Of a stretch of DNA of 64,000 bases, positions 34,758-43,204 are shown in pieces; position 1 is the first letter of the stretch; the number at the start of each line of letters is the position of its first letter. Both the position numbers and the translations under genes were made by a program. The notes under the pieces are model-generated. The model made no database searches and was not told the DNA's origin. It saw only the letters and a program-made list of their open reading frames with translations. Origin of the DNA: Gammaproteobacteria bacterium (lineage in GTDB: Bacteria; Pseudomonadota; Gammaproteobacteria; Steroidobacterales; Steroidobacteraceae); assembly GCA_025358295.1 (NCBI GenBank), contig JANYJY010000001.1, forward strand, positions 1-64,000, read 5' to 3'.

Positions 34758-36392
34758 GGGTGTAGCGCTCAAGAGACCAAAACCTGACACCGCATACTGG
34801 CTGCCGATGTAGACCTTGCCGTTGGCGATAATCGGCGTCGTCCACTTGACCGCTCCACCGGGAACATCGCGGTTATTCGCGGCTTGGTTGCTGTTGTACA
34901 ACATAGTCGCCAAATTAGTTGCGTCGTACGCGTACAAGATCTGGCAATTGACGTTACCGTTACATTGGGTATATGAGCGGCTGTCATCCACTCCCCACAG
35001 TATTCCGTTCGCCGTACCGTTGGCTGAGATCGAGGGTTGCGGCGCGGAAAAACCAAAGGTCGCTGCGGACTTCGAGGTTGCCGTCGTAGATAGCAAGCCG
35101 CTATTGTTGTTATTGAAGGAGAAGGCGGTAATGTGATCCGCCACCCCAGTATCCTTATTGGCGGCGCCCCAGTACACGTAGCCGTTCCAGTACGCCGGCG
35201 CTCCCCAGATGCCCACCGTCGCATGCGGTATCTCCTGCACAATCTGCGAATCGGCACCACTACAGGCGGGCGTTTGATTGGGGCAAAACTTCCCTAGATT
35301 GCTGCTGTCGAGCAGGTAGATCTTGCCTTCCTTGGCCTGCAGCGCGATCAACTGCTTCCCGTTGGTCAGTGGCGGCAGCAGCACCGGGCCCGTGGACGCG
35401 ACATCTTGGTCGTTATTGGCCAAAGAGGCCTGGTTATAAGGTGTGAAGTAATCGGCCAGCGGGAATTTCCCGCCGCTCGGTGGACCCAGCTTGACGAGAC
35501 TGTCGCCAAGATCGGTTGTGCCGTTCCAAGACCCATTGCCGGTGGCAAAATAAATATTGCCGCTGGCATCGGCCGCCATGCCGCTGTTGCTCAACCAAAC
35601 GCCGTTGCCATAGCCATTGGGAGAGGTGTTGTACACCGCTTCCTGCGCCAGCGTCGTGGCATTGTAAGACATTACCCAACCGTGCCAGGGAGACTGATCG
35701 CAGTGCGACGCCCAGCCGATTACGACGTGCCCATTCTCGAGCAACAGGCCGGCGCGCTGACTCTCGTGGAGCGTACTGAAGGTCAGCGTTGTGCCGTCGC
35801 CGTCCGCGGCCTTTCCTGTGGCGGTTGCCTGGATATTGATCGGTGCGCCAAATTTCTCAACCGCGGTGGAGATGTCGAGGGCGTGGAGATATTGATAGTA
35901 GCCGCTGCCGACTTTCGACGAGGCGACAACGTAGATCGTGCCGGTGTTTATATCGATTACCGGAGTTCCGGTGATGCCGATTTCAGGGGTTAAGTCACCG
36001 CAATTCAGGTCGGCTATGCTGCCAATCGTCGATCCACCGGGAGCGATCAGGCTGACTCGCCAGTAAATCGCGCCCGTGTCGGCGTCGATGGCATACAAAG
36101 AGTCATGTTCAGTGGCGACGTACATGACGTTGTGGGTGCCACCGTCGATCGCGACATTCGACAGATACAGTGGCTGTGCATACACCCAGCCATCGACGGC
36201 AGTGGTGAACAGCTTGCCGAATTGGCTGCTGTTGACGTTCGACGGGGTAAGGATGGATTCCTGCGTGAACTGCCCGGTACGGACATTGTCATTGTGATAC
36301 GTGGTCACGTTGACCTGAGCACGAAGGGAAATGCTGGCAATGCTCAGCAGCATCGCAGCGAGTGTGCCAAAAGGGCGACTACCGGTTTCCAT
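31635..36392 (-). CDS. Large secreted quinoprotein-type beta-propeller with triplicated CHB_HEX_C/carbohydrate-binding-like repeats
   Basis: 1585 residues. Signal peptide in the first ~25. Residues ~28-540 form a PQQ/quinoprotein-like propeller (YHNDNVRTGQF, YAQPLYLSNV, SLYAIDADTGAIYWR, PVIDINTGTIYVVASS). Residues ~545-1585 are three units of ~345 aa, each two CHB_HEX_C_1-type domains (PGTYTAAQSVTLAD, IYYTTDGSTP, AATTTIKALA) plus one beta-rich module (NVYAIANDG, SATLLGSSVTWSGVTFAMG, SLTLPNNRDVITLAIDF). The first two units are nearly identical, the third is diverged. Probably an exported cell-surface or matrix protein binding glycans. The N-terminal propeller is a paralogue of the C-terminal half of the protein at 48389-51385. 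Substrate and cofactor are unknown. Confidence 0.85.
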   Translation of the reverse strand: METGSRPFGTLAAMLLSIASISLRAQVNVTTYHNDNVRTGQFTQESILTPSNVNSSQFGKLFTTAVDGWVYAQPLYLSNVAIDGGTHNVMYVATEHDSLYAIDADTGAIYWRVSLIAPGGSTIGSIADLNCGDLTPEIGITGTPVIDINTGTIYVVASSKVGSGYYQYLHALDISTAVEKFGAPINIQATATGKAADGDGTTLTFSTLHESQRAGLLLENGHVVIGWASHCDQSPWHGWVMSYNATTLAQEAVYNTSPNGYGNGVWLSNSGMAADASGNIYFATGNGSWNGTTDLGDSLVKLGPPSGGKFPLADYFTPYNQASLANNDQDVASTGPVLLPPLTNGKQLIALQAKEGKIYLLDSSNLGKFCPNQTPACSGADSQIVQEIPHATVGIWGAPAYWNGYVYWGAANKDTGVADHITAFSFNNNNSGLLSTTATSKSAATFGFSAPQPSISANGTANGILWGVDDSRSYTQCNGNVNCQILYAYDATNLATMLYNSNQAANNRDVPGGAVKWTTPIIANGKVYIGSQYAVSGFGLLSATPKTATPNFSPAPGTYTAAQSVTLADSTSGAVIYYTTDGSTPTSNSTKYSAALPIAATKTIKAVASAGNYLLSAVASGTYTISTPQAAAPAFSPAAGTYTSTQSVKLTDSTAGATIYYTVNGTTPTTSSAVYSAPITVAATTTIKALATATGYTNSAVASGTFTMASANNAPVNVALSSAANVYAIANDGTGPAGGGMDGFGSAYSATLLGSSVTWSGVTFAMGGAATLDAASGGTIAVPANNYSTMYLLATAVHGNAASQKFVVTYTDDTTSTFTQNLSDWHTPQSFAGESTAVTMPYRVLANGTLDNRTFYLYGYSFTINSAKTVQSLTLPNNRDVITLAIDFVPSAPTTLDPTISPVPGTYTAAQSVTLADGTSGAAIYYTTDGRTPTTGSTKYSAALPIAVTTTIKALAAASGYANSAVTSGAYTITLPTVAAPALSPAAGSYAATQSVTITDSTAGATIHYTVNGTTPTTSSAVYNAPITIAATTTIKALATATGYTNSAVASGTFTIASANNVPVNVALSSAANVYAIANDGTIPAGGGMDSFGSAYSATLLGSSVTWSGVTFAMGGAATLDAASGGTIVVPANNYSTMYLLATAVNGNAASQKFVVTYTDGTTSTFTQSLSDWHTPQSFAGESVAVTMPYRVLAKGTRDNRAFYLYGYSFAIDSARTVQSLTLPNNRNIVTLAIDFLPSAATATAPTFSPAPGTYTAALSVTLADSMSGAIIYYTTDGSTPTTGSTKYSAALPIAATTTIKALAAASGYANSAVSSGTFMITPLKVATPVLSPVPGIYTATQSVLLTDGTASATIYYTIDGTTPTTSSAVYTAPITVAATMTIKALATAAGCTNSTVAGGTYSITLPGSTASVAFGTAGNVYGVANDGSPVLHWGIDGSGHAYSAALLGSSATWAGISFSFGAAGIADAASDTTLALPASSFSKLYMLATGVNGNQVNQVFVVTYTDGTISTITQSLSDWRTPQNFIGETQALSYAYRLNPDGSTDNRTFYLYGYTLAIDNTKTLKSITLPSTNSVVLLALTLGS

Positions 36393-36554
36393 CCACGCGC
36401 TCCGTTCCTTGCAAGACTGTATTTTGCGGGTCTACGCCATACTTCCACGCAAGATATAGTATGTTTAACGCATTATCCGCAAAATGCGACATATCCATTG
36501 CATTATTTGCCGCTCGCCGGACGCCACCAAGACCTTGCTATATGTGCCGCGTTG

Positions 36555-37568
36555 CTATTCCGTGGCCAGCGCGATGACATCGTGGGTGAAGTCATCGACG
36601 CTCGAATTCAGCGCCCCGACCAGACGAAGGCGGCCGCTGCCATCCAATACAAAGGTAGCGGTCGAGTGATCGATCGTGTAGTCGCTCCCGACAGCGACCC
36701 GCGCATACTGCACGAAGAAACTAGCCGCAGCCCGGTCGATTTGGGCCGGCGTCCCCGTGAGGCCGACAAACCGTGGGTCGAACGCGCCGACATAGTCCTT
36801 CAAGACGCTCGGCGTGTCGCGTTCCGGATCGAGTGTGATGAAGAGCACCTGAACGCGCTTGGCGCTGGGCCCGAGCTTCTTCATGACCAGGGCGAGCTTA
36901 AACAGTTCGGCCGGGCACGCGTCCGGACATCGTACGAAGCCGAAAAAGACCACGACGATACGACCGCGATAGTCGGCCAGCACGCGCGGCCGGCCTTCAA
37001 AATCCATGAGCTGGAACTCCGGGGTAGTGGCTCGTCGCGGCCAAGTCGGCAATCGGTACTCCGTCGGTGGGAGAATGGTGCCTGCGGTCGGCGTTTGCGC
37101 ACCGAGCCTCTGCACGATCGCCTCCACATGCACTCGCTGTGAGCCCTTGAACACCAGCGTTAAAGGAACACGCTGCCCCTCCTTGAGCGGCTGTTTCAAG
37201 TCGATCAGCATGGCATGCAATCCGCCGGGACTGAACAGGATACGTCCCCCGCGGGGGACGTCCACCCTGCGTGTCGGGCGCATTTGCACGATGCCGTCCA
37301 CCGTGGTCGTCGAGTGCAATTCCACTCGCCGCGCGCTCGGAGTCTCAATGGCCTCTAACTGATCCGCCGCACCCGAGTTGATGATTTCAAAATAGGCGAC
37401 GCCCACCGACGTACCAGGGGCAGTTGTTCGTGACCACGCGTGAACTACCGTCACGGAATTTGGCGCCGCGCCGGCTGCCAGTGATGCGCTCGCTAGCAGC
37501 AGCGCTTGGCAGGCCAGAGTCGTGATCAAGCGAGCCGAGGGCGGTCGCGACAGACCAATGCACGTCAT
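36555..37568 (-). CDS. Copper chaperone fusion: PCuAC domain plus Sco1/SenC domain
   Basis: 337 residues: signal peptide (~1-34), PCu(A)C domain (~38-155) with the exact H-X10-M-X21-H-X-M copper site (His85, Met96, His118, Met120), then a thioredoxin-fold Sco domain (~180-335) with CPDACP (Cys214, Cys218) and the distal His301 in DHSTATF. PCuAC and Sco deliver Cu(I) to copper enzymes such as the CuA site of cytochrome oxidase; here both functions are on one chain. Its ATG overlaps the stop of the copper-monooxygenase-like gene (ATGA), so that protein is the likely client (inference). Confidence 0.9.
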   Translation of the reverse strand: MTCIGLSRPPSARLITTLACQALLLASASLAAGAAPNSVTVVHAWSRTTAPGTSVGVAYFEIINSGAADQLEAIETPSARRVELHSTTTVDGIVQMRPTRRVDVPRGGRILFSPGGLHAMLIDLKQPLKEGQRVPLTLVFKGSQRVHVEAIVQRLGAQTPTAGTILPPTEYRLPTWPRRATTPEFQLMDFEGRPRVLADYRGRIVVVFFGFVRCPDACPAELFKLALVMKKLGPSAKRVQVLFITLDPERDTPSVLKDYVGAFDPRFVGLTGTPAQIDRAAASFFVQYARVAVGSDYTIDHSTATFVLDGSGRLRLVGALNSSVDDFTHDVIALATE

Positions 37569-39433
37569 TCGCAGAGCGCCGATCGTAATGCGCCAACCGT
37601 TTGCAGAGAGGTGACATTAATACCTCTGAGGCGCGCGTCGCCGATTAGAACACCTTTAACCGCCAGCTTCTGTCCAGCGTGGATCTCGAGATTGAAAGGG
37701 CCTGCGCCGAGCAACTGGTACTCTTGTTTGCCGAACGGTTCGTCCTTGGCCGCCTCGAGTTCAGTCAATGACGTCGACTGCGTCTGCGTGACGCCGGGGT
37801 CACCGGCCTGAGCCAGCGTCCACCTTCCGGAGGGGTCCCGCGCAGCACAGCCGACGACCTTCACGATTTGCAGCGCCTTCGTGGTTCGCGACTGCATCTG
37901 GCCTGCGGCCGGCATTGCCTGGACCGGATCATCACTGTCAATTGAATACTGGATGAGGGGCGTGAACATTTCATCCCAACTCTGATTCTCGTTGCGAAAG
38001 TACGCCTGTTTTTCGGGTCCGCATTTACGTGCAGGATCTTTGGCGCTCATCTCGGTTAGATCCTTGTTCTTCAGGGAATTGTCGTAGCGCGCGGTAACGA
38101 CCAGCTTGCTGCCGGCCGGCAGCTTAAGGGGAGTTTCCAAGTCGTAGGCCAGTTGCCAGTGGAAGTCGTACTGCGGCACGGTCAGTACGGTCAGTTCGCG
38201 GCCGTCGGGATACACCACATCGTATCTGAAGTATTTGCCTCGCAAATGCGCATGCGGTTGGAATTGGTAGATCGTCACCGGTTTGGTGTATGCCGTAATT
38301 CCTATCAACTCATAGTTATCGGCATACGGCGAAATCGGCGGGATCGCCACGTCGGTGCCCTCAGCCTTCGTCCCGGGCTCGTCGGTGAGTAATTGCCGGC
38401 CGTTGGCGATGATGGTTTTTCCGGGGGCAGGGACCCGGTACAGCTGATGTTGCGGCGGTTGCGGCTGAAACCAAAAAGCGAGCTGCGAGCGATCCTTCTC
38501 CTGCTTGCCTGTCGCCGTGTAATGAACATTGAAATTGATGTACAGATTCTTGCCGCCCTTCAGCAGCTTGGCATTGCCATCCCCATAGGTTTCGAATGTC
38601 GTGCCTGGCGTGTACACGCCGAGCATGTCGAAACTAGCAGGATTTTCGGGATCAATGACAGCCGGCCGAGCCGTCGCGAATGCACCGCTCGCCATGCCCA
38701 GCTGTTGGGCGACCCTATCGAGGGTTTCGAGATCCTCAGGCCTCAGAGCGTCGGCCATCGCGACCTCGGTGATCGCCATGTGGTGTACCAGCGCACTGTT
38801 GCCAGGACGCACCTGCAAGGCCGTAATCCATCGGTCCCGTGCAAGCGGAACCACGACCCGTACTTGGATATAAGGGACTTCGCCCGACGCCGCCACCGAA
38901 TACTCCGGCAAAGAAACCACGACATCTGGCGCGCGTCCCCGCGGATGCTGCCATCCTTGAGAAAAATCCGGCATCGGCGGCAGGTCGGAATCGTTTCCTT
39001 TGGGGCCGCCCGCGTCGACCCACGCAACCAGCGTATCGATGTCCTGCTGGCTGAGTCGGGCGTCATTGCTGAACTTAACGCTGTGCGCCGAATCTGCCGG
39101 CCATGGCGGCATCGTGCGCTTCAAGACTTGAACTTTGATCGACGCGGCCCAGGACTTCGCGGCCTCGTATGAAACGAGCGGCACCCCCGCCGCTACTTCA
39201 CCTGCGCGATGACAGCCCACACAGTGATTGTACAAAATCGGGGCCACTTGCTTATTGAAAGCCGGCGCTTCCGCCATGGTAGGCGGCGCTGCCAGCAGCA
39301 TAAGACCCAGCGCGATTGAGGCCAACGTAGCGGCAAGGCGGCGTCGACGTTCCGAAAAGCTACGTAAGTTCAAGATGACAATCCGGAAAATGTATCCTGC
39401 TCTGGGCAGCAGTCGGATTGTAGAATGGCACAC
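37565..39433 (-). CDS. Cytochrome c-fused PHM-like copper type II monooxygenase
   Basis: 622 residues. Signal/anchor region up to ~55; cytochrome c motif CVGCH (71-75) with a likely axial Met in KRTMPPWP (~108); then a peptidylglycine-monooxygenase-like part with candidate copper ligands HH (217-218), His304 in NFNVHYTATG, HAH (394-396) and Met489 in WDEMF. Proteins of this architecture belong to the copper type II ascorbate-dependent monooxygenase superfamily; their bacterial substrates are largely unknown. GTG start at 39433; a TTG at 39373 gives a more ordinary signal peptide. First gene of a two-gene operon with the copper chaperone fusion. Confidence 0.8.
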   Translation of the reverse strand: MCHSTIRLLPRAGYIFRIVILNLRSFSERRRRLAATLASIALGLMLLAAPPTMAEAPAFNKQVAPILYNHCVGCHRAGEVAAGVPLVSYEAAKSWAASIKVQVLKRTMPPWPADSAHSVKFSNDARLSQQDIDTLVAWVDAGGPKGNDSDLPPMPDFSQGWQHPRGRAPDVVVSLPEYSVAASGEVPYIQVRVVVPLARDRWITALQVRPGNSALVHHMAITEVAMADALRPEDLETLDRVAQQLGMASGAFATARPAVIDPENPASFDMLGVYTPGTTFETYGDGNAKLLKGGKNLYINFNVHYTATGKQEKDRSQLAFWFQPQPPQHQLYRVPAPGKTIIANGRQLLTDEPGTKAEGTDVAIPPISPYADNYELIGITAYTKPVTIYQFQPHAHLRGKYFRYDVVYPDGRELTVLTVPQYDFHWQLAYDLETPLKLPAGSKLVVTARYDNSLKNKDLTEMSAKDPARKCGPEKQAYFRNENQSWDEMFTPLIQYSIDSDDPVQAMPAAGQMQSRTTKALQIVKVVGCAARDPSGRWTLAQAGDPGVTQTQSTSLTELEAAKDEPFGKQEYQLLGAGPFNLEIHAGQKLAVKGVLIGDARLRGINVTSLQTVGALRSALCE

Positions 39434-39713
39434 GCGATACGCCAGAGCCAGATGTAAGAGTCCGCGTGACCTTCGCGGTCTCTCCGAAAAAATGATTCAC
39501 GGATCGCGTACGGCTGAAAAAAATCTGCGGCCCTCATCGTCGTTCACCGTTGCGCCGAGCCAACAACCGCGTCTCTGCATTTAACTTACTGCATTTGAAA
39601 ATGTGGGGCGCTATGCGAATCAGCAGTACAGAGGCGCTGACGATCTGTTTTCGTGTGATCCAGTTCCGGCGCTGCGGTAACCTCCCGGTCAACGACTAAG
39701 GGGAGTTCGCAAC

Positions 39714-41864
39714 TTGTACTCAAAAGCACTCGGAACTTTTTATAAATCACTGACTGTTGCCACAGCACTGACACTTGCCGCATGCGGCGGTGGTGGCGGC
39801 GGCGGCGGCTCGCCCAATCCGATCGGTAGCTCCTCTTCGTCAGGAGGTTCGAGTTCATCGAGCAGCTCCTCTTCAGGTAGTTCGTCGTCCGGTGGAACCT
39901 CCTCGTCCAGCAGTTCCTCTTCCGGAAGCTCATCTTCTAGTAGCTCCTCATCTTCCAGCAGCGGCGGCAGTTCGTCTTCAAGCAGTAGCTCGTCTTCCTC
40001 CGGTGGCTCCTCCTCATCGAGCGGCGGCGTGGTAACGCCCAACATGACCGGTACAGTAGTTACCGGCACTCAAGCCATCGTCGGTGCCACGGTCAGTTTG
40101 TGGTCGAGCGGCATTGCTGCCGCGCAAGTCGGCGCGAGCGCAACAACGGATGCCACGGGACACTTCGGCCTTGTCTTCACCTGCCCCACTGCAGGGACCT
40201 TGATGTACGTGATTGCCACGGGGGGTCACGTCGGCAGCGGCGCTGCGAATTCACACATCCAGCTGGCGTCGGGCCTCGGCGCCTGCAGCGCCTTGCCGGC
40301 AAGCATCGTCGTAAATGAGTTCACCACCGCGGCCACCGCCTATGCGTTGAGCGGCTTTGCATCGCCGGCCATGGGTGCCGTGAAATTCCAAGGGAAATCG
40401 CAGGGGCTTGGCCAAGCGTTCACCACCTTGAGCAATCTCACGGTTACCAGCACCGGCGCATTCGAAAGCACCGGACCGGAGACTAACAAGCCGCTGGTTC
40501 AACAAACACTCGACACCCTGGCCAACGCATTGGCCGGCTGCGACGCTTCGACCACTGCAGGCCCTTGTGCAGAATTGTTCTCCTGCGCAACACCAGGCGC
40601 CGCTTACGCGGGCACGGGGCAGACTTGCACCACGACCGGTGCCCCGCTCCAGGCAGCCGACACCTTGAGCGCGGCGCTCGCCGTCACGCAAAATGCAGGC
40701 ACCATCGCCATGCAGGGCATCTTCGATGTGGGCACGACCACGGGCAAACCGTTTACCCCCGTACTCGCCGCCTCGCCCAACGACTGGACGCTGCCGCTGA
40801 TTTATCCTCTGACGAATTACGGCCCCATGGCCATCGATGGCTCGGGTCACATCTGGGTACTGAGCGCGGACCCCACGCCCCCGCCCCTTCCTGCAATCGC
40901 GTCTTTGGCCGTGATCGAATTCGATGCCAGCTTCAATATTCTCTCTCCCTTGGACCACGGTTGGAACGGTGGCGGCATCTCCAGCTACGATCACACGGAC
41001 CTCACCAATCTGGCCATTGATGGGTCCGGTAATGTCTGGGTGGGGGGCAGCAGTACCAAAATCGCGGTACTGAATTCTTTGGGCGCGCCGGTTTCTCCTG
41101 CCGGAGGCTTCAGCACCGGCTCCACGGGTCCCGACGGCACCGCGGGAGTTGCCATTGATTCCTCGGGCAATGCCTGGTTTGCCAGTGGCAAAACGAATGC
41201 CACGGTCTATGAATTGGGGCCGACGGGTACTCGACTGAATCTGCCGTCGAGTGGTTTCGCCGCCGACAACTGCCCTTGCAACGGCATCACAGCCGATGCT
41301 TTGGGCAATGTTTGGGTGGTCGGCAGCAGTTCGACTCAATTTCTCGCGCGGATCAACTCCAGCGGAACACAGGGGGCCATCCTTCATCCGCCGGGCTTCC
41401 CTGGTGCGACCTTCTATTCCATTGCGGCGGACGCCTCGGGAAATCTCTGGATCGCCGATCAGCACGATCACGGCGTGTGGCAATACTCCACCGGCGTCTA
41501 TCCAGCGACAACCGGCTTTTCGGGCGTTTCGGGCAATCCATTCCCGAACAATGCCGCTATTGCAACGCCCTCGCACCCCAAGGGCATTGCGATCGACGGG
41601 GCAGGTCATAAATGGATCGCCAACGAGGGCACCACGGCGATGACGTCGAGCGTGACGGAACTGAGCGCCGACGGCACCGCCAATCTTTCGCCGTACGACG
41701 GATTCGGATCAGGCGTCATCAGCGGCGCCTATTCCGTCGCCATCGACGGCGCCGGCAATGTCTGGATTGCCGACGGTGGCACCACCATCATCCAATTAGT
41801 GGGCGCAGCGGCGCCGACGAGAAACCCCATCGTCAGCGCGGTGAATAGTAGTTTCGCGCCCTAA
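39714..41864 (+). CDS. Ser/Gly-rich lipoprotein with NHL/Vgb-like beta-propeller
   Basis: 716 residues. TTG start at 39714 supported by AGGGGAG eight bases upstream. Lipobox LTLAAC at ~20-25, so a lipoprotein. It is followed by a ~90-residue low-complexity Ser/Gly linker (~35-105), which would hold the rest away from the membrane. A beta-sandwich-like part follows (~110-330), then repeats of the type MAIDGSGHIWVLS, LAIDGSGNVWVGG, VAIDSSGNAWFAS, IAIDGAGHKWIAN, VAIDGAGNVWIAD, i.e. NHL/Vgb-type propeller blades. No enzymatic residue set was recognised. Monocistronic. Confidence 0.8.
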   Translation: MYSKALGTFYKSLTVATALTLAACGGGGGGGGSPNPIGSSSSSGGSSSSSSSSSGSSSSGGTSSSSSSSSGSSSSSSSSSSSSGGSSSSSSSSSSSGGSSSSSGGVVTPNMTGTVVTGTQAIVGATVSLWSSGIAAAQVGASATTDATGHFGLVFTCPTAGTLMYVIATGGHVGSGAANSHIQLASGLGACSALPASIVVNEFTTAATAYALSGFASPAMGAVKFQGKSQGLGQAFTTLSNLTVTSTGAFESTGPETNKPLVQQTLDTLANALAGCDASTTAGPCAELFSCATPGAAYAGTGQTCTTTGAPLQAADTLSAALAVTQNAGTIAMQGIFDVGTTTGKPFTPVLAASPNDWTLPLIYPLTNYGPMAIDGSGHIWVLSADPTPPPLPAIASLAVIEFDASFNILSPLDHGWNGGGISSYDHTDLTNLAIDGSGNVWVGGSSTKIAVLNSLGAPVSPAGGFSTGSTGPDGTAGVAIDSSGNAWFASGKTNATVYELGPTGTRLNLPSSGFAADNCPCNGITADALGNVWVVGSSSTQFLARINSSGTQGAILHPPGFPGATFYSIAADASGNLWIADQHDHGVWQYSTGVYPATTGFSGVSGNPFPNNAAIATPSHPKGIAIDGAGHKWIANEGTTAMTSSVTELSADGTANLSPYDGFGSGVISGAYSVAIDGAGNVWIADGGTTIIQLVGAAAPTRNPIVSAVNSSFAP

Positions 41865-43204
41865 TTGGACGGTCTTTGCGGGACCGGCGCTGATTCCTCT
41901 GCGCCGGTCCCGGCCCCCGTAGGAGCCCGATAGCGCAGGAATGGCAGCAGCGGAATCAATCGCCGCAATAGTCCGTGCTCGTTCATCCAGAGAGCATACG
42001 CCACATAGGCTGGATCACGGCTTAAGTGCCTCTCCTCGGTACGCGCACGCAGGTAATAAATCCCGTTCAGCAGCGCCAACAAACAGCAGTCGCGCAGCAT
42101 CGTGTTCCAACCCATGCCACCGGCAAAGGGCACGGAGATGAGCCACCAGCTCAAATTCTTAGCTAGATAGGCGGGATGCTTGGTGAAGCGGTACGGGCCG
42201 CTGGTGATGATCCCTCGATGCGTCAAGTTCGAAAATCGCAGCCCAAAGGACACGGTGCATAGCGCATAGGTGAGTGCCAGAACGATGATGGCTGCCGCCC
42301 AAAATGCGCGCAGGGTGGGCCACGCTTGCAGCCAGTTGTCCCAAAACGTGCCTTGGTCGTACTGCAAATAAAATCGGCCAATCACGGAATAAAACGGCTG
42401 GTAGCAAATCAGCGCCACGAGCCAACCGGCGACGGTCGGCTCGACGCTGCGGATGTGCGAATCGAAAAGCCGGGTAGTCGCGGTATAGCCGACGACGCAA
42501 TACAACAAGTCGATCGCGTAGGATAAATGGTAGAAAAGTTGATACGCGGGCATGGTCGCGGGCTCCGCTGCTCCCCACGCGCCGTACAGAGACCTCAGTT
42601 CGCTGTCCAAGTACACCGTCATCAGGGGTAGAAAGAAGGCCTTCACGGTCCACCCCAGCAGGTGACGTCCGATGAGCGGCCATTCGGAGGCTGTTGTGCG
42701 CCCTAGCAACAGAGACCCGAACACATAGTATTCGTCGCGCGATTCGCCGGTGCGCGGATCCGCCCACAGAAAATACAGCGGCACCAATACAGCGAAAGGT
42801 GCGAGGGTGCGCAGAAAAAGCCAGTAGGGACCGTAGAAGTCGCCGTGGTATTCGGGCAGCAACCAATAGACGAATGCGATCAACCCTAGCGTTGCGGCAA
42901 ACCCCCAGAGGCGCACGCAAACACGCCGAAGATCGAGCGGCCGCAACGTGCGTTGGGTGAGTCCACCGGGCCGTGCGGCGCGTAACCGCGGCAGCATCAG
43001 CTCGGCGCCCGCGATGACCAAAATAACTCCTAGACAAGGAATGAGCGGCAGGTATTGAAATGCTCGGCCCATGTCCGGCTGGTGCCAGGGAGCAATTAAC
43101 CAGACGAGTCCCAGACCGACGGCCATCGCAACGACACTTAGAGCAAAGTTCGTTGCCGATTGCGGCCGGCGGGCCGCGGTCTCCTGAAACTCCCTAGACA
43201 CCAT
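41861..43204 (-). CDS. Polytopic membrane protein with isoprenylcysteine-methyltransferase-like C-terminus
   Basis: 447 residues, about ten hydrophobic helices. The C-terminal quarter has the ICMT/PEMT signature THRGIITSGPYRFTKHPAYL followed by a membrane segment and a final RAxxEERHLSRDPAY block, which is how membrane-embedded SAM-dependent methyltransferases of the isoprenylcysteine/phospholipid N-methyltransferase group bind SAM. A lipid substrate is likely but unproved. Overlaps the 3' end of the upstream glycosyltransferase-like gene by 11 bases, so the two form an operon, and its own 3' end overlaps (4 bases) the convergent lipoprotein gene. Confidence 0.75.
   Translation of the reverse strand: MVSREFQETAARRPQSATNFALSVVAMAVGLGLVWLIAPWHQPDMGRAFQYLPLIPCLGVILVIAGAELMLPRLRAARPGGLTQRTLRPLDLRRVCVRLWGFAATLGLIAFVYWLLPEYHGDFYGPYWLFLRTLAPFAVLVPLYFLWADPRTGESRDEYYVFGSLLLGRTTASEWPLIGRHLLGWTVKAFFLPLMTVYLDSELRSLYGAWGAAEPATMPAYQLFYHLSYAIDLLYCVVGYTATTRLFDSHIRSVEPTVAGWLVALICYQPFYSVIGRFYLQYDQGTFWDNWLQAWPTLRAFWAAAIIVLALTYALCTVSFGLRFSNLTHRGIITSGPYRFTKHPAYLAKNLSWWLISVPFAGGMGWNTMLRDCCLLALLNGIYYLRARTEERHLSRDPAYVAYALWMNEHGLLRRLIPLLPFLRYRAPTGAGTGAEESAPVPQRPSN

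Noticed and set aside
39740-40069. Acidic minus-strand frame (E/D/L-rich, 109 codons)
   Set aside because: It is only the antisense reading of the Ser/Gly repeat codons of the lipoprotein at 39714; composition explains it.
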